In this document: piece by piece, positions 42,143 to 50,552 of the stretch
Layout: each line of letters begins with the position of its first letter
How positions within the stretch are numbered: position 1 is the first letter of the stretch
Assembly: GCA_001800285.1 (NCBI GenBank)
Contig: MGVC01000068.1
Span: forward strand, 1 to 51,072
DNA: 51,072 nucleotides
Direction of reading: 5' to 3'
DNA from: Elusimicrobia bacterium RIFOXYA2_FULL_39_19
GTDB lineage: Bacteria > Elusimicrobiota > Endomicrobiia > CG1-02-37-114 > XYA2-FULL-39-19
Made by a program: the position numbers and the translations under genes
Notes under the pieces: generated by a model
Database searches by the model: none
The model's input: the letters and a program-made list of their open reading frames with translations, nothing else
What the model was told of the DNA's origin: nothing

Positions 42143-42511
42143 ATGAATAAAAACAAAAGTTATTCAATTCTTGTCAACAATCTGCGCAGCTTTAAGCGCG
42201 TGCTGATTGCTTCTTCAGGCGGTTCCGGTGCATCATTTCTGCTTAAAACAGCGAAATCAGTGATTGGGGCCGAAAATGTAGCCACTGCCACTGCGCAGAG
42301 CAGGGATAAAAATGAACTTTTCAGAAAGCTTACTTTTAAAGCAAGAAAAAAAGAAATGGTACTTTGCGATACTGCCAATTTTTCTGATTTTGTAGATCAT
42401 CCATACGGCAGAAAAGCTGAGGTTAAATGGGGTATCGCCTCGCCTCTTGCCATGGCCGGCTTTACAAGAAAAGATGTACAAACATTTAAACGCGCAGGCA
42501 AGGAGTATTAA
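42143..42511 (+). CDS. internally deleted LarE-like protein with ruined PP-loop
   Basis: A 122-aa protein that aligns by eye to LarE, the ATP-using sulfur transferase. Residues 18-40 (FKRVLIASSGGSGASFLLKT) match the PP-loop strand, but SGGVDS is replaced by SGGSGAS. Residues 56-84 (KNELFRKLTFKARKKEMVLC-DTANFSDF) match the KxELF...ADGTNADDL block, and 88-118 (GRKAEVKWGIASPLAMAGFT-RKDVQTFKR) match the GLKALKELGVRSPLLEAGLT block. The segment between PP-loop and KxELF, with LarE's CxxC, and everything after the last block are missing. GGGAGG precedes the ATG and the cbs start is two bases away, so it is translated and kept in the operon. Function is unknown. Confidence 0.75.
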   Translation: MNKNKSYSILVNNLRSFKRVLIASSGGSGASFLLKTAKSVIGAENVATATAQSRDKNELFRKLTFKARKKEMVLCDTANFSDFVDHPYGRKAEVKWGIASPLAMAGFTRKDVQTFKRAGKEY

Positions 42512-42512
42512 G

Positions 42513-43892
42513 ATGGCTCTGTACAATAATATTCTTGAATCAGTAGGTAAAACGCCGCTGGTCCGGCTTAACAGAATAACTAAAGACATAAAATCAACAA
42601 TCTATGTCAAAGTGGAATACTTAAACCCGGGTGGAAGCATAAAGGACCGGATAGGCATAGCCATGATTGAAGCTGCTGAAAAAGAAGGGCTGTTAAAACC
42701 GGGCGGTACAATAATTGAGGCTACGGCCGGCAATACCGGCGTGGGCCTGGCGCTTGTGGCCGCAGTAAAAGGATACCGGGTGATTTTTGTTATGCCGGAT
42801 AAAATGAGTGAAGATAAAATAAGCCTTTTAAAAGCTTACGGGGCAGAAGTTGTTATTACACCCACTTCCGTGCCGCCGGATTCACCCGAAAGTTATAATG
42901 GTGTTGCAGACAGGCTGGCGCGGGAAATACCCGGTGCCTACAGGCCTAACCAGTTTGTAAATTCCAATAACCCGCTGGCCCATTACCTGACAACAGGCCG
43001 TGAAATCTGGCAGGATACGGAGGGAAAAATTGATGTTTTTGTGGCCAGCATGGGTACAGGCGGGACCATTTCCGGCACGGCAAAATATCTGAAAGAAAAA
43101 AATCCTGGACTGGTAGTGGTTGGCGCTGACCCGGAAGGTTCAATTTTGTCCGGCGACAGCCCCCGCCCCTATAAGGTTGAAGGTATTGGCGAGGACTTTA
43201 TTCCCAAAACTTTTAACCGGCAGATTGTTGATGAAATGATACGGGTAAGCGATAAGGAATCTTTCAATATGGCCCGGCAGCTTGCCAGGGAGGAAGGCTT
43301 GCTTGTCGGCGGTTCTTCCGGCACTGCTTTAGCGGCTGCTTTAAAATATGCCCAACGCCTTGATACCCCCAGATATATTGTTGTTATATTGCCCGATACC
43401 GGAAGAAATTACATTACAAAAATATTTTCTGATTCCTGGATGCAGGAAAACGGTTTTTGGGAAGGCCTTAAAAACAAATCCGTGAAATTAAAAGATATAC
43501 TTAACGGCAGAAAAGGTATGCCGCCAATTATATCAGTTAAACCGCATGAGTCCCTTGCTTCCGCGGTTAAACTGATGCACAGGTATAATATTTCCCAGCT
43601 TCCGGTAATTGAATCAGGGAAAGTAATAGGAAGCCTTAATGAGGCTTCAATAATGAAAAATTTAAGCGACGGGATTGATATTTTCAAGCAGAAAATCAGC
43701 GCCATAATGGGAAAACCCCTTCCTCACCTTCAGGAAGGCCAGGATATATCCGAAGCGTACAGAATCCTGCTGTCAGGCAGTTCCGGGATAATTGTTACCA
43801 GTGACAGAGAATCGCCCGTTGCAGTTATTACTAGATCAGATTTGATAGATTATTTTATTACTCAGAAAGAGGAGTTTGTTTATGAAATATGA
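42513..43892 (+). CDS. cystathionine beta-synthase-type (CysK fold) enzyme with CBS pair
   Basis: A 459-aa PLP enzyme. The catalytic domain (1-320) has ESVGKTPLVRLNR, the PLP Lys44 in GGSIKDRIG, EATAGNTGVGLALVAA, GTGGTISGTAKYL, and VGGSSGTALAAAL. The C-terminal region (about 340-459) holds two CBS motifs (MHRYNISQLPVIESGKVIGS, SSGIIVTSDRESPVAVITRS), as in bacterial cystathionine beta-synthase. It may condense serine with homocysteine or use an acetylserine substrate. ATG 42513 has AGGAG upstream. The radical-SAM-like gene overlaps its end. Confidence 0.9.
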   Translation: MALYNNILESVGKTPLVRLNRITKDIKSTIYVKVEYLNPGGSIKDRIGIAMIEAAEKEGLLKPGGTIIEATAGNTGVGLALVAAVKGYRVIFVMPDKMSEDKISLLKAYGAEVVITPTSVPPDSPESYNGVADRLAREIPGAYRPNQFVNSNNPLAHYLTTGREIWQDTEGKIDVFVASMGTGGTISGTAKYLKEKNPGLVVVGADPEGSILSGDSPRPYKVEGIGEDFIPKTFNRQIVDEMIRVSDKESFNMARQLAREEGLLVGGSSGTALAAALKYAQRLDTPRYIVVILPDTGRNYITKIFSDSWMQENGFWEGLKNKSVKLKDILNGRKGMPPIISVKPHESLASAVKLMHRYNISQLPVIESGKVIGSLNEASIMKNLSDGIDIFKQKISAIMGKPLPHLQEGQDISEAYRILLSGSSGIIVTSDRESPVAVITRSDLIDYFITQKEEFVYEI

Positions 43893-45048
43893 AAATTTGA
43901 AACTGCCCGCAACAAAGCCGGAAAATTATTTGGAACTCAAGGCCTCGCTTCTTGTAGAAGGTGTTAATGCCGACAGGCAGTCCATGAAAGGGCTTGGTGT
44001 TAGTTTCAAGGAGCAAAGGCACGGGCTTTTCGGCTGGGATTTTGATGACCATGCAGGAACGCTATTGCCGGATGATTTCACTCTCCCTGACGGTACGGTT
44101 GTACAATTCAGGATGAAAAATGATGCGCCTTATAAAATAAAGCAAAAAAACAATAAAAGGCTTCTTTATAAAAATGAAATTGAAATCTGCGAAGTAAACT
44201 GGCTCCGGCGCCCGGAGTTTTACAACAAAAAAACATCTCAGGGTTATAATATGCCGGAAATAGGGCAGGTGGGAGGAGAAGACTGCTTATTTTTCTGCTA
44301 TCAGAATTATTGTTCTCATTTCAGTAAAAATAAACAATGCTTGTTTTGCAACCTGGTATCAACCTCAAAAACATATAATTCGGTATTGAAAAAGAAAACC
44401 ATTGAAGCAATCGGAGAAGTTGCCGGTGAAGCCTGGAAAGAAGGTATGGCCAGACATGTTTTGATTACCGGAGGGTGCACCACAGCAGAAAATGAAACAA
44501 AACAAGTTACGGCAATAGTGCAGTCAATCCTAAAACACACAGGCTTAAAAAAGCTCCCGGGGACAGTTCTCCCGTCGCCGGCTAAAGGCGACAGCATAAA
44601 AGCATATCATGACAGCGGAATTGCCGCTATAGGCTACAGCATGGAAATCTGGGATGAGAGGCTGTACTCTGCAGTCTGCCCCGGCAAAGCTGAGAATACA
44701 TCACATAAAGAATTCATTGAATCCATTGAATCAGCAGTAAAAATATTCGGCGAAGGCAATGTTTATGGTGTTTTTGTTATGGGTATTGAACCAAAAGAGA
44801 GTTTTCTTGAGGGTGTCAGGGTTATTTCCGGATTAGGCGCGAACGTGGTGCCTTTTGTCTGGTCCCCTAACCCGGGCTCAAAATATGAAGGACACCGCGC
44901 GCCTGCTCCTAAATGGTATTATGATACTATAATGGAAGCCGCGGCTATTGTAAAGGGAAATAAGTTTTCCAGTGACGATAGGAACCACTGTTACAAATGC
45001 GACGGAAATTCTTTGCTGCATGATGCTTTAAGAATAAGGGGAATCTAA
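43882..45048 (+). CDS. radical-SAM-like protein with CX8CX2C motif
   Basis: A 388-aa protein not assigned to a named family. A Cys-rich site reads FCYQNYC144SHFSKNKQC153LFC156N, so the cluster motif would be CX8CX2C with the usual aromatic residue before the last Cys. Two further Cys (135 and 139) precede it. Later features fit a radical SAM barrel: HVLITGGCTTAENETKQVTA (GGE-like), VLPSPAKGDSIKAYHDSGIA, YSMEIWDERLYSAVCPGK and VFVMGIEPKESFLEGV. A C-terminal HCYKCDG adds another pair. GAGGAG precedes the ATG, which overlaps the cbs stop, and metB follows by one base. Confidence 0.75.
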   Translation: MKYENLKLPATKPENYLELKASLLVEGVNADRQSMKGLGVSFKEQRHGLFGWDFDDHAGTLLPDDFTLPDGTVVQFRMKNDAPYKIKQKNNKRLLYKNEIEICEVNWLRRPEFYNKKTSQGYNMPEIGQVGGEDCLFFCYQNYCSHFSKNKQCLFCNLVSTSKTYNSVLKKKTIEAIGEVAGEAWKEGMARHVLITGGCTTAENETKQVTAIVQSILKHTGLKKLPGTVLPSPAKGDSIKAYHDSGIAAIGYSMEIWDERLYSAVCPGKAENTSHKEFIESIESAVKIFGEGNVYGVFVMGIEPKESFLEGVRVISGLGANVVPFVWSPNPGSKYEGHRAPAPKWYYDTIMEAAAIVKGNKFSSDDRNHCYKCDGNSLLHDALRIRGI

Positions 45049-45049
45049 T

Positions 45050-46183
45050 ATGAAATTTGAAACCAGGGCTATTCATGACGGGCAAAAACCTGATCCGGCT
45101 ACGGGGGCGGTTATTGTCCCGGTTTATCAAACCTCTACTTATCAGCAGGAAGCTGTTGGCAAACATAAAGGTTATGAATATTCACGTACAGGCAACCCAA
45201 CCCGTAAAGCGCTTGAGGATTCGCTTGCCTCTCTTGAAGAAGCCCAGTACGGGCTTGCCTTTTCATCCGGTGTTGCGGCGACGCATGCAATTTTCAATTT
45301 GTTAAAAAACGGCGACCACATTATCTGCGGAGATGAAGTTTACGGAGGTACTTACAGGCTTATTGAGAAAGTTATGAAAAAATGGGGGCTTGAAGCGGAT
45401 TATTTTGATGTTGATGATATCAGCAGTTTGAGTAAACTCATAAAACCAAACACAAAAATGATCTGGCTTGAAACGCCTACAAACCCGCTTTTAAAAATAA
45501 TAGATATCAGTTATGCCGCCCGAATTGCAAAAAAGCACAAGCTGATTTTAGCCGTTGACAATACTTTTGCAAGCCCCTATTTCCAGAAACCGCTTGAGCT
45601 GGGCGCTGCTATTGTAGTACACAGTACTACAAAATACCTGGCCGGCCATAGTGATGTCATAGGTGGCGCGGTGTTAACCTCTGATAACAAAATGTATGAC
45701 AGCCTAAAGTTTTACCAGAATGCCGCCGGTGCGGTGCCGGGCCCCTGGGATTCGTGGCTGGTGTTAAGAGGAATAAAAACTCTGGCGGTAAGGATGAAAG
45801 CGCATGAGCAGAATGCTCTTTATCTGGCGGGCTATCTTGAAAAACATCTGCGGGTGGAAAAAATATATTATCCCGGCTTAAAAAGTAATAAAGGTTATGG
45901 TATTGCCCGGAAACAAATGAGCGGTTACGGAGGGATGATAAGTTTTGAACTAAAAGGCGGATTCAGGCAGGTAAATAAATTTATTTCAAAACTCAAATTA
46001 TTTTCCCTTGCCGAAAGCCTGGGCGGGGTGGAATCACTGGTTTGCTACCCGCCAAAAATGACCCATGGTTCATTTTCTCAAACTGAAAGAGAACAAAGAG
46101 GCATTAAAGACAATTTGCTGAGGCTTTCGGTAGGATTAGAAAATAAAGAAGATTTGAAAAGAGACCTGGAACAGGCTTTTTGA
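45050..46183 (+). CDS. metB: cystathionine gamma-synthase/lyase family enzyme
   Basis: A 377-aa PLP enzyme of the Cys/Met family: KFETRAIHDGQKPDPATGAV, VPVYQTSTYQQ, YSRTGNPTRKALEDSLASLE, ETPTNPLLKI, VHSTTK195YLAGHSDVIGG (PLP Lys) and ESLVCYPPKMTH. It could be a synthase (O-acylhomoserine plus cysteine) or a gamma-lyase; these are not separable by eye. Together with the cbs gene it would allow transsulfuration in either direction. It closes the sulfur operon. Confidence 0.92.
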   Translation: MKFETRAIHDGQKPDPATGAVIVPVYQTSTYQQEAVGKHKGYEYSRTGNPTRKALEDSLASLEEAQYGLAFSSGVAATHAIFNLLKNGDHIICGDEVYGGTYRLIEKVMKKWGLEADYFDVDDISSLSKLIKPNTKMIWLETPTNPLLKIIDISYAARIAKKHKLILAVDNTFASPYFQKPLELGAAIVVHSTTKYLAGHSDVIGGAVLTSDNKMYDSLKFYQNAAGAVPGPWDSWLVLRGIKTLAVRMKAHEQNALYLAGYLEKHLRVEKIYYPGLKSNKGYGIARKQMSGYGGMISFELKGGFRQVNKFISKLKLFSLAESLGGVESLVCYPPKMTHGSFSQTEREQRGIKDNLLRLSVGLENKEDLKRDLEQAF

Positions 46184-46219
46184 CCGCAAGTTTTTGGAGG
46201 TTCTTACGTTTAATAGGGT

Positions 46220-46741
46220 ATGGAGCCAAAAAATATCAAACAAAAGCTTTCCGCGTATCTGGACAGTGAATTAAGTGCCAGAGAAAGGCAGTTGATTGAA
46301 GAACATCTCAAGAATTGTGTACCCTGCAGGGAAACCCTTTCTCTGTTTTCAAAACAAAACGAACTTTTAAAAAATTGCGAAACAATAGAAGTTTCTTCGG
46401 GTTTCAGAGCCCGCTTAAAAACACGCCTTAAAGAAAAAACTGGAAAAAAGTTAGAATTACCTGTTTTCAAATGGATACCGGTACCTATTGCCTGCGCCGT
46501 CGTTGTTGTTCTATTTGTCTGTTTTTCTATAATCACCCCCTACACCTACGGAATCACTTCAGTTGATACAGAAAATAAATATACGGATTTGTTCAAAAAG
46601 CAACTGTTTTGCTTTTCGGCCAAAAGCATTATCGCCCCGCTGAATTTTATTGATTTTTATAATAATTACTACCAGGTATTATGTGAATGCAGCCAGAAGA
46701 AAAATGGTGCAGCATGTACCTGCGGGGGGTGCGGAAAATGA
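46220..46741 (+). CDS. zinc-finger anti-sigma factor with Cys-rich periplasmic tail
   Basis: A 173-aa membrane protein. The cytoplasmic zinc anti-sigma domain has LSAYLDSELSARERQLIEEH, with H29-x3-C33-x2-C36. One transmembrane helix spans about 86-106. The external part ends with C155, C157, C166, C168 and C171 (VLCECSQKK, ACTCGGCGK), unusual for the family and suggestive of metal or redox sensing. No sigma gene is adjacent; the ECF factor at 37759 is a candidate partner. Its TGA overlaps the ATG of the DUF4190 gene. Confidence 0.82.
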   Translation: MEPKNIKQKLSAYLDSELSARERQLIEEHLKNCVPCRETLSLFSKQNELLKNCETIEVSSGFRARLKTRLKEKTGKKLELPVFKWIPVPIACAVVVVLFVCFSIITPYTYGITSVDTENKYTDLFKKQLFCFSAKSIIAPLNFIDFYNNYYQVLCECSQKKNGAACTCGGCGK

Positions 46742-46995
46742 AATCAAAGCTGGCAATAGCAAGTATGGTTATGGGTTTGTTATCTTTCGTGCAATTGTTT
46801 GGAATAGAAAAAGCTGTTGTTTCAATTGTATTTGGAAGCATTGCTTTGAGGGAAATTCTGGCAGGGGAGGAGTTGAGGGGTAAAAATTATGCTTATGCAG
46901 GCATTATTTTAGGTTCGCTTTACATCCTGATTTTAGCGGGATTTCTGATAGTTAAGGGCCCGCATATTTTTGAGCTGATTAATAGACTTAAGTAG
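46738..46995 (+). CDS. DUF4190-like membrane protein
   Basis: An 85-aa protein with two hydrophobic helices: SKLAIASMVMGLLSFVQLFG, a GSIALREI turn and NYAYAGIILGSLYILILAGF. The layout (helix, small-residue loop with a conserved GK, helix) fits DUF4190. Overlap with the anti-sigma gene and the strong G-rich tract before its ATG support coupling. Function unknown. Confidence 0.75.
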   Translation: MKSKLAIASMVMGLLSFVQLFGIEKAVVSIVFGSIALREILAGEELRGKNYAYAGIILGSLYILILAGFLIVKGPHIFELINRLK

Positions 46996-47091
46996 CTAAA
47001 TTTTTATACATGGGGTTTTGCGTCAGCCCACCCTGGGCTTCCGCATAAACTCTATCCGCCAAAACCGGCGGAAAATGTAATGGAGGAATTT

Positions 47092-47337
47092 ATGAAAAAG
47101 TCAGTTTTAGTGGTTGCGGCAGTATGTGTATCAGCTGGTTTGTTTTTGTATGGGTGTAACCGTACAACGGCCCATTGTCCTATGATGGGAATGACCGAAC
47201 CTGAGCCGGCGGTCAGTATAGATAATAAAACTGAAAATAAAAAAGTTAGTTATGTATGCCCTATGCATTCCGACGTAACAAGTGATAATCCCGGGAAATG
47301 TTCAAAATGCGGGATGAGCCTGGTACAAAAAAAGTAA
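47092..47337 (+). CDS. heavy-metal-binding-domain lipoprotein
   Basis: An 81-aa lipoprotein. Signal peptide to lipobox LYGC22, then TTAHCPMMGM and a C-terminal heavy-metal-binding domain, YVCPMHSDVTSDNPGKCSKC-GM. The same domain is at the N-terminus of the CusB-like adaptor at 48797, so it is probably a periplasmic copper or silver chaperone for that pump. The ATG at 47092 is chosen for its TGGAGGAATTT ribosome site. Confidence 0.85.
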   Translation: MKKSVLVVAAVCVSAGLFLYGCNRTTAHCPMMGMTEPEPAVSIDNKTENKKVSYVCPMHSDVTSDNPGKCSKCGMSLVQKK

Positions 47338-47462
47338 CGCATAGAATAAATCTAATTGCATATTGAGGTAAACAAATGACTGCAGGAAAGAATCTTCTTT
47401 TTTTATGTTAATAAAAAATGAACAGCAGAAAAAGTATATCCAAAAATAGTTTGCAGGCAATA

Positions 47463-47471
47463 TGGTATAAT
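47463..47471 (+). promoter_or_regulatory. extended -10 promoter candidate before the efflux genes
   Basis: TGGTATAAT is a perfect extended -10 element with no good -35 upstream. It lies 91 bp before the TolC-type gene in a 224-bp gap. Confidence 0.4.
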
Positions 47472-47561
47472 ATTGGCGTAAAGACGGCTACAGAGTTTTC
47501 TATCATCAGTAGTGCCATTTGGATAGTAGGCAAATATTTTGTTTTAGTGAGAATGTAAAAA

Positions 47562-48779
47562 ATGAAAAAAACTATTATATTTTTGATGTTGCTAAGCCTG
47601 ACTGGCGGTTATGGCGTTGCTCAGGAAAAGGTCCTGTTGCTGGAAGATGCCGTAAAACAGTCAAAAGAAAACAATCCTGAAATTCAGGCCGCAAGACAGA
47701 AATATCTTGCATCAAAATCAGGCATTATTCCGGTGCGTAATTTGCCGGACCCCGTTTTAAGCATTGAATATGATTCCTTAAATAAAATGAATATGTACGG
47801 TTTTACCCAGGAAATCCCTTTCTGGGGAAAGCTTTCTCTGCGGGGGAAGATAGCCGGAAACGAAGCAGAAATGATAAGAAACGGTGAATACCTTTCAAAA
47901 GAACTGGAAGTAATAGCAAGGACAAAAACTTCCTACTTTCTTTTTTTAGCCGCATCCAAAGCTGTCACTATATATGATGAAAGTTCACAGCTTATGAAAA
48001 GTATAATAAAATCCGTTGAAGCGGGTTATATTACAGGAAAAACCAGCCAGAGCGATGTTTTGCGCGCCCAGGTGGAATTATCAAAAATGCTTAATATGCT
48101 TGTTATAATGAAGCAGGAAAGGGATGCCATGCAGGCCATGCTTAATGTTTTATTGAACAACAAACCTGATACCCTGCCGGGAAGCCCTGTGGAGCCTGTA
48201 AACTATGATTTTAAATATTCACTGGAAGAACTTACAGCAATAGCGTTGAAAAACCGCCCGGAGTTGAAGGCAGCAAAAAACCTATTGGAAAAAAACAAGC
48301 TTTCAACAGCACTGTTTAAAAGGGAATATCTGCCTGACTTTATGATAGGCTACAAAAGGCAGTATATGAGCAATACCGGGGAATATGCAGGCCATTTAGA
48401 TATGGTATCGCTAAATCTTCCGCTCTGGTTCTGGAAACAAAGGGCCATGGTTGCACAGTCAAAGCAGGAACAGGAAATGGCGCAGGCCCAGTACACAAAT
48501 ATGGAAAATATGACCTATTACGATATGAAAGTTCTGTATACAAAAGTCAAAACTTACCAACAACTGATAAATGAATACGCAAACGCAATAATACCCAAGG
48601 CAAAACAACTGCTGGAAATTTCGCAGGCGAGCTACCAGGCAAATAAAACTGATTTCATAGACTTGCTTGACAGCCAGCGGACTTTGCTTGCGCTGCGGCT
48701 GGAATATTACCAGTATGTAGTTGAATATGAAAAAAATCTGGGTGAACTTGAACGTATTGTCGGCAGAGAACTAAAGTAG
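47562..48779 (+). CDS. TolC-family outer membrane efflux channel (CusC-like)
   Basis: A 405-aa protein. Signal peptide about 1-20 (ending GVAQE), then the tandem outer-membrane-factor repeats: LLEDAVKQSKENNPEIQAAR, SEAGxxTGKTSQSDVLRAQVE-like and LEELTAIALKNRPELKAAKN, with TDFIDLLDSQRTLLALRLEY near the end. It forms the outer-membrane duct of a tripartite metal efflux system. It is 17 bp before the adaptor gene. Confidence 0.9.
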   Translation: MKKTIIFLMLLSLTGGYGVAQEKVLLLEDAVKQSKENNPEIQAARQKYLASKSGIIPVRNLPDPVLSIEYDSLNKMNMYGFTQEIPFWGKLSLRGKIAGNEAEMIRNGEYLSKELEVIARTKTSYFLFLAASKAVTIYDESSQLMKSIIKSVEAGYITGKTSQSDVLRAQVELSKMLNMLVIMKQERDAMQAMLNVLLNNKPDTLPGSPVEPVNYDFKYSLEELTAIALKNRPELKAAKNLLEKNKLSTALFKREYLPDFMIGYKRQYMSNTGEYAGHLDMVSLNLPLWFWKQRAMVAQSKQEQEMAQAQYTNMENMTYYDMKVLYTKVKTYQQLINEYANAIIPKAKQLLEISQASYQANKTDFIDLLDSQRTLLALRLEYYQYVVEYEKNLGELERIVGRELK

Positions 48780-48796
48780 TCCGTGGAGGCATGAAA

Positions 48797-49804
48797 ATGT
48801 TAAGAAAAAGATTAATTTTATGTTTAACAGTAAGTTTATTATTATTTTCTTTCGCCGGAATTAATTCCTGCGGGAATAAACATAATCACAGTGAAACAGA
48901 AGATGTTCAGGGCCAGAAATATTACTGCCCTATGCACCCCAGCTATACTTCTAATAAACCCGGCAGTTGCCCTATATGCGGTATGGATCTGGTAAAAGCA
49001 GAGAATAAAACACCGGCACTTGGCGGTGAAGGTGTATACATAAGCCCGGAAAGGCAGCAGCTCATTGGCGTAAAATTAACAAAAGTCAGCAGAAGAAACC
49101 TGGAAACTCTGGTGCGTGCTTCCGGCAAGGTGGCGCATGATATTGAGCTCTATTCTGCAATTGTGGATTACCAGGTTGCATTTAAAAGTTCTTCTGAAAT
49201 CAGCGATCAGCCAAATTCATCTTTAATATCATCTATAGAACGCTTAAAACATTTAGGTTTATCTGATGCGCAGATAAAACGCTATTCACAGACTTCCGAA
49301 TCTCCGTCAAACCTGATTATGACCAACGAAAACGGCGGTACCGTATGGATTTATGCTCAGGTTTATGAAAATGAGGCAAATCTTATCAAAGAAGGGCAGT
49401 TAATGGAAGTAACTACGTCAGCCCTGCCCGGAAAAAAATTTATCGGCAAAGTAAGTTCTGTGGGCGCTTATATGACCAGTGAAACCAGGTCTTTGCTGGT
49501 GCGCGCAGAAGTTTCTGATCCAAAGGGTTTGCTGAAACCGGAAATGTTTGCAGATACGGTTGTTCATGTGGCTATTGGAAAAAAAGTAGCTGTGCCGGAA
49601 GAAGCGGTGCTTGATACCGGCACCAGACAGCTGGTGTTTGTTAATAAAGGAAACGGCATGTATGAGCCCAGAAAAGTTACCGTGGGTGTTCACGCAGAAG
49701 GGTATTATGAAATTATTGAGGGGGTTTCACCCGGAGAAGAAGTGGTAACCTCAGCTAATTTTCTGATTGATTCCGAATCCAGGTTAAAATCAACAGTAAA
49801 GTAA
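48797..49804 (+). CDS. cusB: CusB-like periplasmic adaptor with heavy-metal-binding domain
   Basis: A 335-aa adaptor of RND metal efflux pumps. Signal peptide and lipobox-like INSC come first. The heavy-metal-binding domain KYYCPMHPSYTSNKPGSCPI-CGM is at about 40-65. The barrel-sandwich/hairpin part has GVYISPERQQLIGVKLTKVS and GGTVWIYAQVYENEANLIKE, and the membrane-proximal part ends VSPGEEVVTSANFLIDSESR. The second ATG (48797) is used because GGAGG is seven bases upstream. The expected CusA pump gene does not follow. Confidence 0.9.
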   Translation: MLRKRLILCLTVSLLLFSFAGINSCGNKHNHSETEDVQGQKYYCPMHPSYTSNKPGSCPICGMDLVKAENKTPALGGEGVYISPERQQLIGVKLTKVSRRNLETLVRASGKVAHDIELYSAIVDYQVAFKSSSEISDQPNSSLISSIERLKHLGLSDAQIKRYSQTSESPSNLIMTNENGGTVWIYAQVYENEANLIKEGQLMEVTTSALPGKKFIGKVSSVGAYMTSETRSLLVRAEVSDPKGLLKPEMFADTVVHVAIGKKVAVPEEAVLDTGTRQLVFVNKGNGMYEPRKVTVGVHAEGYYEIIEGVSPGEEVVTSANFLIDSESRLKSTVK

Positions 49805-49906
49805 CTTTAAATATCACTTTAAATTACGCAATTAGGTTTGAAGGTATATAAAGATTTGATATAATATAAACGAGAAGAATTAACGTCTATTAACGAGGAT
49901 AAAATC

Positions 49907-50215
49907 ATGACAGGCAGTTCTATTTATAATCAAATTAGAAAAAGACAAAATCAGATCAATGCTTATTGTATGAAGTCCGGTATTGAATATCTTGGTTTAT
50001 TTGGTTCTGTTGGAAGAAAGGAAAAAAGTGTTTCAAACGATATAGATGTTTTGGTGAGATTTAATAAACCTAAAGGGTTTGGTTTTGTAGCTATTAAAAA
50101 CGACTTAACAAAGATGTTCAGGAAAAAAGTTGATCTTGTAACTATAAAGGCATTACACCCGTTATTAAGAGATAAAATCTTAAAAGAGGTTGTTACCATT
50201 TATGAAAATAAATAA
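49907..50215 (+). CDS. mntA: MNT-type nucleotidyltransferase (antitoxin)
   Basis: A 102-aa minimal nucleotidyltransferase. Motif [20 protein letters not shown] carries GS and Asp45/Asp47, and KVDLVT supplies the third Asp (76). MNT proteins add AMP to, and neutralise, the partner HepT RNase. GAGG precedes the ATG. It overlaps the HepT gene by 14 bp. Confidence 0.92.
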   Translation: MTGSSIYNQIRKRQNQINAYCMKSGIEYLGLFGSVGRKEKSVSNDIDVLVRFNKPKGFGFVAIKNDLTKMFRKKVDLVTIKALHPLLRDKILKEVVTIYENK

Positions 50216-50552
50216 GCAGGGTTATGAGTTCTATATAAAATCTATTGAAGCAGAAATATTAAAAGTGGAAAAGTTTACAAAAGGAGAAACCCATAAGACT
50301 TTTTCAAAAGATGAAGAAAAACAATATGCCGTTTATAAGGCCTGCGAAAATATAGGCGAAGCTGTAAAACATATACCAAAGGAATTAAGGGACAGTTACC
50401 CCGGAGTGCCCTGGAAAGAAATTGCCGGCTTCAGGGATATACTTTCTCACGAATATTTTGGCGTAGATATAGATGAAGTATGGAAAATAGTCCACGAAGA
50501 CCTGCCTAAACTTAAAGCTCAAATCAAAACTATAATTAAAAGCATTAAATAA
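50202..50552 (+). CDS. hepT: HepT-like HEPN toxin (DUF86)
   Basis: A 116-aa helical HEPN protein. The catalytic RX4HXY motif is R78-DILS-H83-E-Y85, with [17 protein letters not shown] and [11 protein letters not shown] before it, as in HepT RNase toxins. The overlapping ATG at 50202 is the likely start. With the MNT gene it forms a complete type VII toxin-antitoxin pair, sitting where the CusA pump gene would be expected. Confidence 0.92.
   Translation: MKINKQGYEFYIKSIEAEILKVEKFTKGETHKTFSKDEEKQYAVYKACENIGEAVKHIPKELRDSYPGVPWKEIAGFRDILSHEYFGVDIDEVWKIVHEDLPKLKAQIKTIIKSIK

Noticed and set aside
47418-47558. 46-codon ORF (starting MNSRKSISKNSLQ) ending three bases before the TolC-type gene
   Set aside because: No ribosome site, and the best promoter (TGGTATAAT at 47463) lies inside it, so it would be transcribed only from further upstream. 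Worth a check with small-protein data only.
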